Shown here: positions 6,136-12,639 of the stretch, piece after piece
Position numbering within the stretch: position 1 is the first letter of the stretch
Layout of the letters: each line of letters begins with the position of its first letter
IMG/VR virus record: IMGVR_UViG_3300035698_001452
Span: 1 to 23,238 of that record
Strand: one strand, 5' to 3'
Length of the DNA stretch: 23,238 nucleotides
Source: a virus
Notes under the pieces: generated by a model
The model's database searches: none
Told to the model about the DNA's origin: nothing
What the model saw: the letters and a program-made list of their open reading frames with translations, nothing else
Program-made: the position numbers and the translations under genes

Positions 6136-7983
6136 ATGCTCCCCAAAACCACTAAACGCATATCACTAAAAGCGGCTACAGATCAAGAGCTTGACAAGGC
6201 GTACCTCACAACCGCCGGGGACATGCTAAGAATGGTAGAGCGTGTCTCAAACGCGCCGAGTGGCGAGATGCAGCTATCACTTGCTGCTCTGGACGAAGAA
6301 GCCGCCAGGTTGGAAGAAGCCGATGAAATGATGGCTGTAAACAACCCCCAACTAGAGCAGACGCTAAAAACCTACGGGGGCACGATGCAAACCACTCAAG
6401 GGCTGATTGCTTCCAATGCCGATATTATACAAGCCTCAGTGATCCCGATCGCGATACAAGCGGTTACTATGAAGGTATTCGGTGGTTTATCTGGGAAGGT
6501 GGTTCAATCAGGTGGGGACGTGTTTTCACCGGCTGCTGCAAAGTATGTCAATGACTCAGTGAGTGCAGCAGGTATTCCCTGGAAGAAGATTTCTCCTGAT
6601 GCGGCAATGCAAGCGGCAGGTTATGTTCAATCAGACGCTTGGAAAAACAGGCTCAACGGCTGGGGCGACGGCTACGCTGATATGACAGAAAAGACGATTA
6701 TTGGCGGGATCAGGAACGGGGCGGGTCCAACAGCTACAGCGGCTCAAATGCGTAAGATAGCCCAGAATATACCGCTCTCGTCTGCAGAAAACCTCACACG
6801 TACTTTACAGCTAACGTCTTACAGGGACGTGTCGGCGGCGCAAGAAAAGATAAACGGCGGGTACATTCGCGGAAAAATCAGGATTGCCAAGCTGGACGAT
6901 AAAACGTGTTTGGCCTGCGTGAGCCTCCACGCCACAGAGGTACCAGTCGGTGAACCAATCTCGGATCATTACAGAGGTAGGTGCAGTTCTTGGCTGCGCG
7001 TCGAAGGCGGCCCCGATTTTCCAGATACCATGCAGGCCGATAGCACACCTGGTAATCGGCAGTTCACAAAGTTCCAAAATGGAGAGGATTGGTTTGCTTC
7101 ACTTCCACCAGAACGCCAGGCTGCGCAGCTATCCATGCAGAAAACCCCTGCTAAACTCAGAGCCTACCAAGACGGAACTCCGCTAAACAAATTCGTGACA
7201 GAGGTTGATGATGATGTTTTCGGAAGGCAGGTGACAGAAGGATCACTGAAAGGCGTTCTTGGTGATGGGGCAGAGCAGTATTATAAAAGAAATCAGGTAA
7301 CAAGTGACGCAGTGAGCTTGTACAAAACAGAAGGTGGCAATATTTCAACAATCCCAGCGGTGGAGAGACAAGCATACGTGGAAAACATATCTTCTGACAT
7401 GGCAAAGGAATTAGATTTTGTGGGCAAGGTCTTGTATTCCGATTTACCACCTGACAGTCTAGGCTATTTACCAGACAATGCAGGGGCGGCGTTCGATATT
7501 CGTAGTGGTGACGTCCATATATTCGATGCGGCATTTCAGGACGGGGCACCCATTGAGGGGATACTGGCTCACGAAATGACACACCCAACATTACTAAATC
7601 TCAATGCGGAGCAAACCAGAGAAGTTTTAGAAGAGATATATAAAGACACGGGCTTACCGTTGGATGAACTTGAATTTTACTTTATGAAGGAGGACGGTTT
7701 TACGAAATATGCAGAATACAACTGGACAACCCAATTACTTGAAGATAACACCTTCACAAATGCAGTAAGGGAGACAGCCTGTGAAATCTCGCGTATTGAT
7801 ATAGGTGGAGCTAAGATATCAAAAGAAGTTACTGACGTTTGGAGAAAGGCGCATACTGAATTGCTCGCAGAAGCGAACAGAGAAGCGGCCAGAAAGGTTG
7901 CAGAAAAAGCGGCGTTTGAGGCGCAATCAAAAACAAGAATGAATGATTTATTTGCTGAATTCGGTATCGAGAGGAAAAAGTAA
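6136..7983 (+). CDS. MuF-like minor head protein fused to a C-terminal HExxH metallopeptidase-like domain
   Basis: Residues about 1-300 look like an SPP1 gp7/Mu gpF-type head morphogenesis protein. They end in the characteristic metal-binding block C258-x2-C261, H265, H278 and C283 (DHYRGRC). MuF proteins bind the portal and enter the prohead. Residues about 400-575 form an extra domain with ILAHEMTH, a perfect zincin HExxH signature (H479, E480, H483). E546 or E550 in AVRETACE is a possible third zinc ligand. A charged helical tail ends the protein. At 615 aa it is about twice a plain MuF protein. MuF proteins with C-terminal toxin domains are an established class in temperate phages, so the zincin may be an injected effector. 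An alternative is a head maturation protease, since no separate prohead protease gene is seen here. It starts directly after the portal stop. Confidence 0.82.
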   Translation: MLPKTTKRISLKAATDQELDKAYLTTAGDMLRMVERVSNAPSGEMQLSLAALDEEAARLEEADEMMAVNNPQLEQTLKTYGGTMQTTQGLIASNADIIQASVIPIAIQAVTMKVFGGLSGKVVQSGGDVFSPAAAKYVNDSVSAAGIPWKKISPDAAMQAAGYVQSDAWKNRLNGWGDGYADMTEKTIIGGIRNGAGPTATAAQMRKIAQNIPLSSAENLTRTLQLTSYRDVSAAQEKINGGYIRGKIRIAKLDDKTCLACVSLHATEVPVGEPISDHYRGRCSSWLRVEGGPDFPDTMQADSTPGNRQFTKFQNGEDWFASLPPERQAAQLSMQKTPAKLRAYQDGTPLNKFVTEVDDDVFGRQVTEGSLKGVLGDGAEQYYKRNQVTSDAVSLYKTEGGNISTIPAVERQAYVENISSDMAKELDFVGKVLYSDLPPDSLGYLPDNAGAAFDIRSGDVHIFDAAFQDGAPIEGILAHEMTHPTLLNLNAEQTREVLEEIYKDTGLPLDELEFYFMKEDGFTKYAEYNWTTQLLEDNTFTNAVRETACEISRIDIGGAKISKEVTDVWRKAHTELLAEANREAARKVAEKAAFEAQSKTRMNDLFAEFGIERKK

Positions 7984-7987
7984 GGTT

Positions 7988-8122
7988 ATGAATATTGTAT
8001 ATCTTACGTTTGATTTTGATCCAGTAGAAGAAGACAAAGCGGACATGGCTAAGATCACACCGGACACAGAAGGTGCCCCGCCGTTTTTTGTCATGCTAAG
8101 AAAAGATGATAATGACAGATAG
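7988..8122 (+). CDS. Small acidic protein of unknown function behind the MuF-peptidase gene
   Basis: This 44-aa ORF starts 4 nt after the MuF stop, with AAGG (7982-7985) very close to the ATG and AGGAAAA slightly further upstream. The product is acidic (FDFDPVEEDKADM) with a hydrophobic patch (APPFFVMLRK). It overlaps the following ORF by 17 nt, which suggests operon coupling. I recognise no family. In MuF-toxin loci, the genes directly downstream are where a protective immunity protein would be expected, so this and the next ORF are candidates, without direct evidence. Confidence 0.5.
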   Translation: MNIVYLTFDFDPVEEDKADMAKITPDTEGAPPFFVMLRKDDNDR

Positions 8123-8390
8123 AATCATATTACATAAAAAGGGACACACGCCACTTGTAATTCGTCAATACCGCAAAGAAACTGGCGTTATCGGTTATGA
8201 AATGTTAGCCTATACAGATCATTACGGTGGTGAACGGTGGGAGAAAATGCCACACTCTCTTGATGTGATTGAAGATAATATATCGAAATATTCCACAAGA
8301 TATTGGCAGCATGAGGACACTGGATGTGTTTGCGAAGCCATAAACAGACCGTCAGAAAGGTGGTATGAGATTGACAAAATAATTATATAA
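8106..8390 (+). CDS. Hypothetical 94-aa protein
   Basis: The ORF encodes a soluble protein with several aromatic residues (four Trp, many Tyr) and alternating hydrophobic and charged stretches that suggest a small beta-rich domain. Two cysteines lie close together in TGCVCEA near residue 76. Starts at 8106 and 8112 (MIMTDR or MTDR) are both possible, and neither has a strong ribosome site. It overlaps the preceding 44-aa ORF and is followed by a gap with a promoter for the scaffold gene, so it ends a small block tied to the MuF gene. Family unknown; candidate antidote or head accessory. Confidence 0.6.
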   Translation: MIMTDRIILHKKGHTPLVIRQYRKETGVIGYEMLAYTDHYGGERWEKMPHSLDVIEDNISKYSTRYWQHEDTGCVCEAINRPSERWYEIDKIII

Positions 8391-8399
8391 ACACACAAT

Positions 8400-8431
8400 C
8401 TGATTGAATTATATTCAAAATCAGGTATAAT
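8400..8431 (+). promoter_or_regulatory. Promoter for the scaffold/capsid genes overlapped by an inverted repeat
   Basis: TTGAAT (8404-8409) and a perfect TATAAT (8426-8431), 16 bp apart, lie 54 bases before the scaffold ATG. An inverted repeat, CTGATTGAA (8400-8408) against TTC-AA-AATCAG (8414-8424), covers the -35 box and spacer. It could be an operator or simply an A/T-rich hairpin. No T-tract follows, so a terminator is unlikely. A separate promoter here would raise output of scaffold and capsid proteins. Confidence 0.55.
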
Positions 8432-8484
8432 AAAATTCAAATCCCCCCGTGTCGTTGCACGATAAACTCGAAAAGGATAAAAAA

Positions 8485-9108
8485 ATGACTGACGATGAGA
8501 AACTTAACAAAGGAACAGACGAAGACCCGGAAGCTAACAAAGGCGATGACACGTCCGCGGAGACGATAAAACCCGATACGACTGAGCCAGGCGATGAAAA
8601 AGATTACATGGTAACAAAAACACGCCTCGATCAGGAAATCGCCAAGCGCCAAGAAGCTGCGAAGGCACTCAAAACGCTCGAACGCAAGGTTGCAAAAGAG
8701 TCAGAAGATCGACTCGTGGAAGATAAAAAATGGCAGGAACTTGCAGAAAAACGAGCGGAACAACTGGACGCACTCAAGCCAATTGTTGACGAAATTGATG
8801 CCAGTAAGCAGGTTTTAGAAGATTTACTCGCAGCACAAATGGCTGACATTCCGGAAGAGATGCAAGGACTTGTTCCCGATGAATTAACTACACGTCAGAA
8901 ACTTGCTTGGATTGCGAAGAACAAAACACTACTCATGAAGCCGGTTGCAGCCAGCGATATTGGAGGCGGTAATCGGGGTGGCAATAAACCTATCAACACA
9001 AAACTCACACAAGAAGAAAAGGATACCGCCGCAAGCTTCGGCATGGCAGAAACAGAGTATGACGCGCTAATGAAAGGTGACTTCTCGCAGTCCTCCAAAA
9101 AAGAATAA
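8485..9108 (+). CDS. Head scaffolding protein
   Basis: The 207-aa protein has the look of a siphovirus scaffold. It has a highly charged, disordered N-terminus rich in Asp/Glu/Lys/Thr, then a long predicted coiled coil (residues about 45-115, with LERKVAKESEDRLVEDKK and EKRAEQLDAL), and a short C-terminal segment. It would direct capsid shell assembly and be lost or degraded on maturation. I chose ATG 8485 because AAGGAT (8473-8478) sits 6 nt upstream. An in-frame GTG at 8449 would be close to the predicted transcription start and lacks a ribosome site. The gene lies just before the capsid genes, as expected. Confidence 0.85.
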   Translation: MTDDEKLNKGTDEDPEANKGDDTSAETIKPDTTEPGDEKDYMVTKTRLDQEIAKRQEAAKALKTLERKVAKESEDRLVEDKKWQELAEKRAEQLDALKPIVDEIDASKQVLEDLLAAQMADIPEEMQGLVPDELTTRQKLAWIAKNKTLLMKPVAASDIGGGNRGGNKPINTKLTQEEKDTAASFGMAETEYDALMKGDFSQSSKKE

Positions 9109-9120
9109 GGAGTTAACAAG

Positions 9121-9567
9121 ATGACTGCCCCCGCATATACATGGAGTTTTCACTGCGACCTTTGGGGTGATCGCGTCCCAAAAGTTGTTACACTTGAAGC
9201 GACTACCGACCTCTTAACAAAAGTCGGCACTTTGGTTTTCATGTCCTCGGGACAGGTCGATAACGCTGGGGATGCAGCTTCGACATTGATTGGCCTTGCT
9301 GCAGAAGTAATCTCTACGGCGGCCACAGCCGCCGACCCGGTCAAAGTTGCATTGATCGCCCCTGGAATGGTTATTAAAGGCACGGCTGATGCTGACGCCT
9401 CAACCCTTTCAGGTTTCAACGGTAAACTAGGCGACCTTAACTCAGATGGTTCATTTGATACAGCAGATACTACGGACGGCTGTCTTTCAGTTTACCGAAC
9501 GGAAGACAGCGGTATCACGGTATATTGCACAATCACCGAGTTTGACATGGGTTGCGTCAATTCGTAA
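9121..9567 (+). CDS. Small capsid-associated (decoration-like) protein
   Basis: The 148-aa protein is rich in Ala, Thr, Val and Gly with short beta-strand-like stretches (KVGTLVFMSSGQ, PVKVALIAPGMVIKG). This style is typical of head decoration/stabilisation proteins of the lambda gpD or DUF2190 kind, which trimerise on the capsid surface. The placement between scaffold and major capsid protein supports that. AAGGAG (9108-9113) gives a good ribosome site for ATG 9121. A sequence such as NSDGSFDTADTTDG is reminiscent of an acidic exposed loop. Exact family is not certain. Confidence 0.65.
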   Translation: MTAPAYTWSFHCDLWGDRVPKVVTLEATTDLLTKVGTLVFMSSGQVDNAGDAASTLIGLAAEVISTAATAADPVKVALIAPGMVIKGTADADASTLSGFNGKLGDLNSDGSFDTADTTDGCLSVYRTEDSGITVYCTITEFDMGCVNS

Positions 9568-9611
9568 TTGACTAAGACCATGTTTATTCACATAAAATCA
9601 GGAGAAATAAT

Positions 9612-10547
9612 ATGACTGCCACACCTATGATTTCCGATCAGTGGCCCAGATTTGTACTACCAATCGTTCGAAAAGAATGGTACCAGCAAATGCAGGAGAT
9701 CACTTCAACCGCTGCACAGTTCTACGGCGTGGATACCTCTACTTCTTCGGTAGAGTATTCTCAAGGTATAGGCCAGTTCGGTGATGTTCCCGAATATAAT
9801 GCCAGTACCGCCGAAGGCGACCCGGCGGCAATTCCATACGACAGCTTTGGCAAGTTGTATGAGAAAACATTCACTCACAAAGAGTACGCCAAAGGCGTCG
9901 CAATCGAACGCAAATTGTGGGACGATGACCAGAAGGGCAATATTCGCCGACGTGCCGCCAATCTTGGCAACTCGTTCGGCTCAACCATCGCAACCCACCA
10001 GTCCAGCGTGTTCGTGAACGCTTTTGATGCTACCGTAGTCGGTTCAGATGCCGTTGCACTTTGCAGCGCGGTTCACCCTAACCGAGAAGATGACGCTACC
10101 ACGTATCACGACAATCTCGGATCTTCGGCATTGAGTTATGATGCAGTAGTCGAAACCCTGGAAGCAGGGCGGCGCATGGATAATGACAGGGGAAAGCCCC
10201 TACCGTCACGCTACAATGTGCTCTATGTTCCTATTGAGTTACAGGCCACCGCGGTTGAAATCGTGAACGCTCTTGCAAAACCGGGCGGCGCGAACAATGA
10301 CGCTAACTTCCTCTCAAGTCAGGGCTTGCAGGTTGTAGTCGATGACTATCTGACCGATGCGAATAACTGGTTCATGGTGGACAGCCGTCAGGCTAATTTG
10401 CACCTGCTCTGGTTCTGGCGCGTTCGCCCAGGTATTACCGTTGATCCATCAAGTGACTATAACCTGGTTGCGAAATATCGCGGATATATGCGTTTTTCTT
10501 ATGGTTGGGATGATTTCAGGTTCATTTTTGGACATGAAGTAACCTAA
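9612..10547 (+). CDS. Major capsid protein (Mu gpT-like / HK97 fold)
   Basis: A 311-aa protein with an N-terminal IVRKEWYQQMQEI helix and a block containing FTHKEYAKGVAIERKLWDDD that corresponds to the E-loop/spine region of gpT-like capsid proteins. The central part carries ALCSAVHPN (as in many gpT-like heads), and the C-terminal A-domain-like segment contains LYVPIELQATAVEI and LHLLWFWRVRPGI. It would form the icosahedral shell. AGGAG (9600-9604) lies 7 nt before ATG 9612. No N-terminal delta domain is obvious, which agrees with the separate scaffold gene. Its stop overlaps the stop of the convergent HNH gene by 4 nt. Confidence 0.9.
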   Translation: MTATPMISDQWPRFVLPIVRKEWYQQMQEITSTAAQFYGVDTSTSSVEYSQGIGQFGDVPEYNASTAEGDPAAIPYDSFGKLYEKTFTHKEYAKGVAIERKLWDDDQKGNIRRRAANLGNSFGSTIATHQSSVFVNAFDATVVGSDAVALCSAVHPNREDDATTYHDNLGSSALSYDAVVETLEAGRRMDNDRGKPLPSRYNVLYVPIELQATAVEIVNALAKPGGANNDANFLSSQGLQVVVDDYLTDANNWFMVDSRQANLHLLWFWRVRPGITVDPSSDYNLVAKYRGYMRFSYGWDDFRFIFGHEVT

Positions 10548-11092
10548 TCAATCCACTCGCTTAACAGCTTGCTTCCTTTGCTACGATTACAAAGGGGGCA
10601 GGCTATAGCGAGATTGTCAGGATAATTTGAACCCCCGCGAGAAATAGGAATAACGTGATCAACATCGTAAATGGAACCAACAGGAACACCGCAATAAGCG
10701 CACTTACCACATTGCTTTTCATAAAGCATATTGATGTCTTCTGCGGTATGTGTGCCTTCCGCATTGGCAAGTCTAGCTTGTCTGTTTGTAACGTGGACTC
10801 TGCCCTGCTCTTTATGATTTTGACGGTATTTCTTGCTATTAGCTTTATGTTTGAGTGGGTTATCTATTTTCCACTGAGTAGCACGTTCAACAGCTTTGCT
10901 GCTGTGATCTTTGGAATACTGACGCATCTGTTCACGAGCCTTTTCACCGTTGAGCACATGGTGTTCTTTTCGTTCTTGGCTCCTACACGTTTTACAACGT
11001 GGGTGAAGTCCAGACGACTGGATATGATGCTTATGAAAATATTGAGTATTCGCCGGAAAAGTTTTACCGCATTTTGTGCATGTTTTCTTCAT
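10544..11092 (-). CDS. HNH homing-type endonuclease inserted antisense behind the capsid gene
   Basis: This is the only convincing minus-strand gene. The 182-aa product has an N-terminal zinc ribbon (C5-x2-C8 and C33-x2-C36, with YFHK between). A long basic helical linker rich in Lys, Arg and Gln follows. The C-terminal HNH module comprises C131-x2-C134, D145-H146 in DVDHVIP, N160 and C165-x2-C168-N169. Zinc-ribbon plus HNH is typical of free-standing phage homing endonucleases, which cut a target in related phages and spread by repair. AGGA seven bases before the ATG is the ribosome site. Opposite orientation within an otherwise uniform late operon, and insertion exactly at a gene boundary, point to horizontal arrival. 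Upstream (11109-11201) lies a strong inverted-repeat/pseudoknot element. Confidence 0.9.
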   Translation of the reverse strand: MKKTCTKCGKTFPANTQYFHKHHIQSSGLHPRCKTCRSQERKEHHVLNGEKAREQMRQYSKDHSSKAVERATQWKIDNPLKHKANSKKYRQNHKEQGRVHVTNRQARLANAEGTHTAEDINMLYEKQCGKCAYCGVPVGSIYDVDHVIPISRGGSNYPDNLAIACPLCNRSKGSKLLSEWID

Positions 11093-11108
11093 AGCCTATT
11101 CCTGACAA

Positions 11109-11201
11109 TAAAGCGCGCCGTTCGTGTGGTTCGCCAGACTTGTCTAGGGTCTAACGCACACAAACAGCGCGCTTTACTGGCAAATTATATTGACCCTAGA
11201 C
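11109..11201 (-). repeat. 20-bp inverted repeat with loop-to-flank pairing (pseudoknot-forming element)
   Basis: Arm 11109-11128 pairs with arm 11157-11176 over 20 positions, including a perfect 10-bp TAAAGCGCGC/GCGCGCTTTA end. The two mismatches (11119/11166 and 11123/11162) are C-A on the + strand but G-U in minus-strand RNA, so all 20 pairs form in the HNH transcript. Within the loop, GTCTAGGGTC (11142-11151) is perfectly complementary to GACCCTAGAC (11192-11201) outside the stem, giving a possible 10-bp pseudoknot. The right arm ends 6 nt from the HNH ribosome site. It could be an HNH leader structure, a recognition site, or the edge of the inserted element. Confidence 0.7.
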
Positions 11202-11217
11202 TATGTAATTATACCAT
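11190..11217 (+). promoter_or_regulatory. Possible weak promoter for the gene at 11241
   Basis: TTGACC (11190-11195) is followed after 16 bp by TACCAT (11212-11217), a poor -10 that keeps the T, A and final A, T bases. It overlaps the minus-strand HNH promoter. It could restart rightward transcription behind the inverted HNH gene. The match is moderate only, and late read-through would make it unnecessary. Confidence 0.3.
11208..11216 (-). promoter_or_regulatory. Extended -10 promoter for the HNH gene
   Basis: Read on the minus strand, TGGTATAAT (11216 down to 11208) is an extended -10 with a perfect TATAAT hexamer. No good -35 box is present (TCCTCC at that place), as is tolerated with an extended -10. 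The predicted start is close to 11201, so the transcript would begin with one arm of the pseudoknot pairing. It would let the HNH gene be expressed independently of the late operon. Confidence 0.5.
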
Positions 11218-11240
11218 GGTTAGGGTTTGAGGAGGAATAC

Positions 11241-12179
11241 ATGACTACATTTGCAGATGGATTATATCAATATGGAGGAATGCCGGTTGGATCGGGATTG
11301 ATTCCATTTGGCCCTGATTCACAGGCGTTCTTTGTCGATCCGGCGAACGGGTCTGACAGCAATGACGGCACTACGCCCGCACACGCAAAAGCTTCTGTGT
11401 TGGCGGCGTACAACTTGACGACAAGCGGCAATAACGATGTTGTTTATTTTATCGGCGGTGCAACTGCTGATACAGAAACAGCAACGCTCACATGGGCGAA
11501 TGATTACACCCATTTAATCGGACTGTCGTCACCCTTGCCAGGTGTTGGCCAGCGTTGTCGATTGGTGGCAGCAGCGGCTAATGATGTGACTTCGGTCATA
11601 ACATGGTCGAGTGACGGCTCAATATGTATGAACATGCAATTTTTTAACGGAAGCGATGCCGATGTTGCTAGCGGCGCAGTTGTCGTAAGCGGACATCGAA
11701 ACGCTTTTATCAACTGCATGATTTCAGGCATGGGTCACGCAACACCGGCGGCGAAGGCGGCATCATACTCGCTTACAGTAAGCGGTGTAGAGAACCATTT
11801 TAACAGATGCTATATCGGGCTGGACACGGTCACCCGCGCAGCTGCAAACGCCGAACTGCTGATCACCGGCTCAAAAGATAGCTATTGGGATTGCACTATT
11901 GCCTCGTTTTCTGACACTGCTGCACATTTTGCGGTGAACGTTACAGGCGCAGGTACGCACACGTTTAAGCGGTGCATCTTCCACAATATGTCAACCAACG
12001 CATCAACAGCATTAACAGATGCGTTCAGCGTGACGGTTGGCACAACGCACTATATTCTCATAGACCCGATGTGTATGTCTGTTGGGTATACGGGGTTGAG
12101 TGATACAGTTGGGAGTTTGCACGGTTCAGGAGCGGCACCTAACGCCGGATTTGGTCTGGCAACTAACCCAACGGCGTAA
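11241..12179 (+). CDS. Virion protein with right-handed beta-helix-like fold
   Basis: ATG 11241 is preceded by GAGGAGG (11229-11235), a strong ribosome site; earlier in-frame starts lie within the regulatory sequence. The 312-aa protein opens with a short Gly-rich lead. It then has FFVDPANGSDSNDGTTPAHAK, the hallmark of parallel beta-helix/pectate-lyase-like phage proteins (residues about 30-50). Repeated short strands with stacked polar turns follow (VVVSGHRNAFINCMISG, LTVSGVENHFNRCYIG, LLITGSKDSYWDCTI, HTFKRCIFHNM). Such proteins decorate heads or form spikes. Its location after the capsid gene and before the connectors favours a head decoration/fibre role over a tail spike. No catalytic site is evident. 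Confidence 0.72.
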   Translation: MTTFADGLYQYGGMPVGSGLIPFGPDSQAFFVDPANGSDSNDGTTPAHAKASVLAAYNLTTSGNNDVVYFIGGATADTETATLTWANDYTHLIGLSSPLPGVGQRCRLVAAAANDVTSVITWSSDGSICMNMQFFNGSDADVASGAVVVSGHRNAFINCMISGMGHATPAAKAASYSLTVSGVENHFNRCYIGLDTVTRAAANAELLITGSKDSYWDCTIASFSDTAAHFAVNVTGAGTHTFKRCIFHNMSTNASTALTDAFSVTVGTTHYILIDPMCMSVGYTGLSDTVGSLHGSGAAPNAGFGLATNPTA

Positions 12180-12193
12180 TATCAGATTTATAA

Positions 12194-12213
12194 GGGGCGG
12201 GGAAACCCGCCTC
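12194..12213 (+). promoter_or_regulatory. GC-rich GAAA-tetraloop hairpin between genes
   Basis: GGGGCGGG (12194-12201), loop GAAA, CCCGCCTC (12206-12213) form an 8-bp stem with one G-U pair and a stable GNRA tetraloop. It lies 15 bases after the beta-helix gene stop. There is no T-tract, so it is more likely an mRNA stability or processing element, or a weak Rho-type end, than an intrinsic terminator. Confidence 0.5.
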
Positions 12214-12236
12214 TATTCAATCGGAAAGAATTGCTT

Positions 12237-12503
12237 ATGTACATATATTTGAAACATCAACAGCATGGCAATGGAATGGAATTTTCACCGGGGCAACTGG
12301 TACGGGAACAGTTTTTTCACGATGCAGCTTTAAAAGAAATGCTCGATCAAGGCGTGATTTGTGTGAAGGAGGCCGTAAAGCCTGTTGAAGCACTCCCACA
12401 GCCGCAAGAAATAAAAATGAAGGCTCCTCAAGAGAAAACCCCGCCTAAACCGATTGCTAAAAAGCCCGGAAGAAAACCCGCAAGGGCCAAGACTTCCAAG
12501 TAA
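12237..12503 (+). CDS. Small hypothetical structural-region protein with Lys/Pro-rich tail
   Basis: An 88-aa protein. The first 45 residues form a compact segment (FSPGQLVREQFFHDAALKEM, then LDQGVICV). The remainder is a low-complexity Pro/Lys/Ala tail (PPKPIAKKPGRKPARAKTSK) that should be disordered and strongly basic. I chose ATG 12237 over TTG 12231 because GGAAAG (12223-12228) is 8 nt upstream. The basic tail could contact DNA or the acidic capsid surface, but no family is recognised. The gene is bracketed by two strong hairpins (12194-12213 and 12522-12546). Confidence 0.65.
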   Translation: MYIYLKHQQHGNGMEFSPGQLVREQFFHDAALKEMLDQGVICVKEAVKPVEALPQPQEIKMKAPQEKTPPKPIAKKPGRKPARAKTSK

Positions 12504-12521
12504 TCATGCTAACAAAATGTA

Positions 12522-12546
12522 ATGGGGGGATACAATCTCCCCCCAT
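12522..12546 (+). promoter_or_regulatory. Perfect 9-bp G-tract/C-tract hairpin
   Basis: ATGGGGGGA (12522-12530) and TCCCCCCAT (12538-12546) form a perfect 9-bp stem with loop TACAATC. The right arm runs into a small coupled ORF (ATG 12559) and contributes to the region just ahead of its GAGG ribosome site. No T-tract follows. It may insulate expression of upstream and downstream genes or protect mRNA ends. Confidence 0.5.
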
Positions 12547-12558
12547 GAGGCTGATGGA

Positions 12559-12639
12559 ATGTCGATCTCAAGAACAAAAGTAATCAACGGCCATTTGCGA
12601 AAAGACGACGCTGGTGGTAAGGTAGAAAAGAGAGAATAA
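12559..12639 (+). CDS. 26-aa ORF coupled to the DUF115-like gene
   Basis: ATG 12559 has GAGG (12547-12550) 8 nt upstream and opens 26 codons of a basic, polar peptide (MSISRTKVINGHLRKDDAGG, then KVEKRE). Its TAA overlaps the next ATG as TAATG, a typical reinitiation junction. The next gene lacks an independent strong ribosome site (only AGAGAG), so the small ORF may be needed for its translation. No family recognised. Confidence 0.45.
   Translation: MSISRTKVINGHLRKDDAGGKVEKRE

Noticed and set aside
7157-7591. 144-aa minus-strand ORF within the MuF gene, considered as an antisense antidote gene
   Set aside because: No Shine-Dalgarno, biased composition of a shadow frame, and it would have to be conserved opposite the HExxH coding region, for which there is no evidence.
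8449-8484. GTG start at 8449 for the scaffold protein
   Set aside because: The ATG at 8485 has AAGGAT at the right distance. The GTG has no ribosome site and would lie about 10 nt from the predicted transcription start.
9568-9596. TTGACT with CATAAA at 17 bp as a promoter for the major capsid gene
   Set aside because: The -10 is poor, and the predicted start (about 9603) would fall inside the ribosome binding site, leaving no functional leader.
10655-11230. 191-aa + strand ORF opposite the HNH gene
   Set aside because: It has no ribosome site or family-like sequence. The opposite strand encodes an intact HNH protein with all zinc and catalytic residues, so this is a shadow frame.
11241-12179. 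Beta-helix protein considered as an enzymatic tail spike (depolymerase)
   Set aside because: No conserved catalytic acidic pair can be identified, the protein is short for a spike, and the gene sits with capsid genes rather than fibres.
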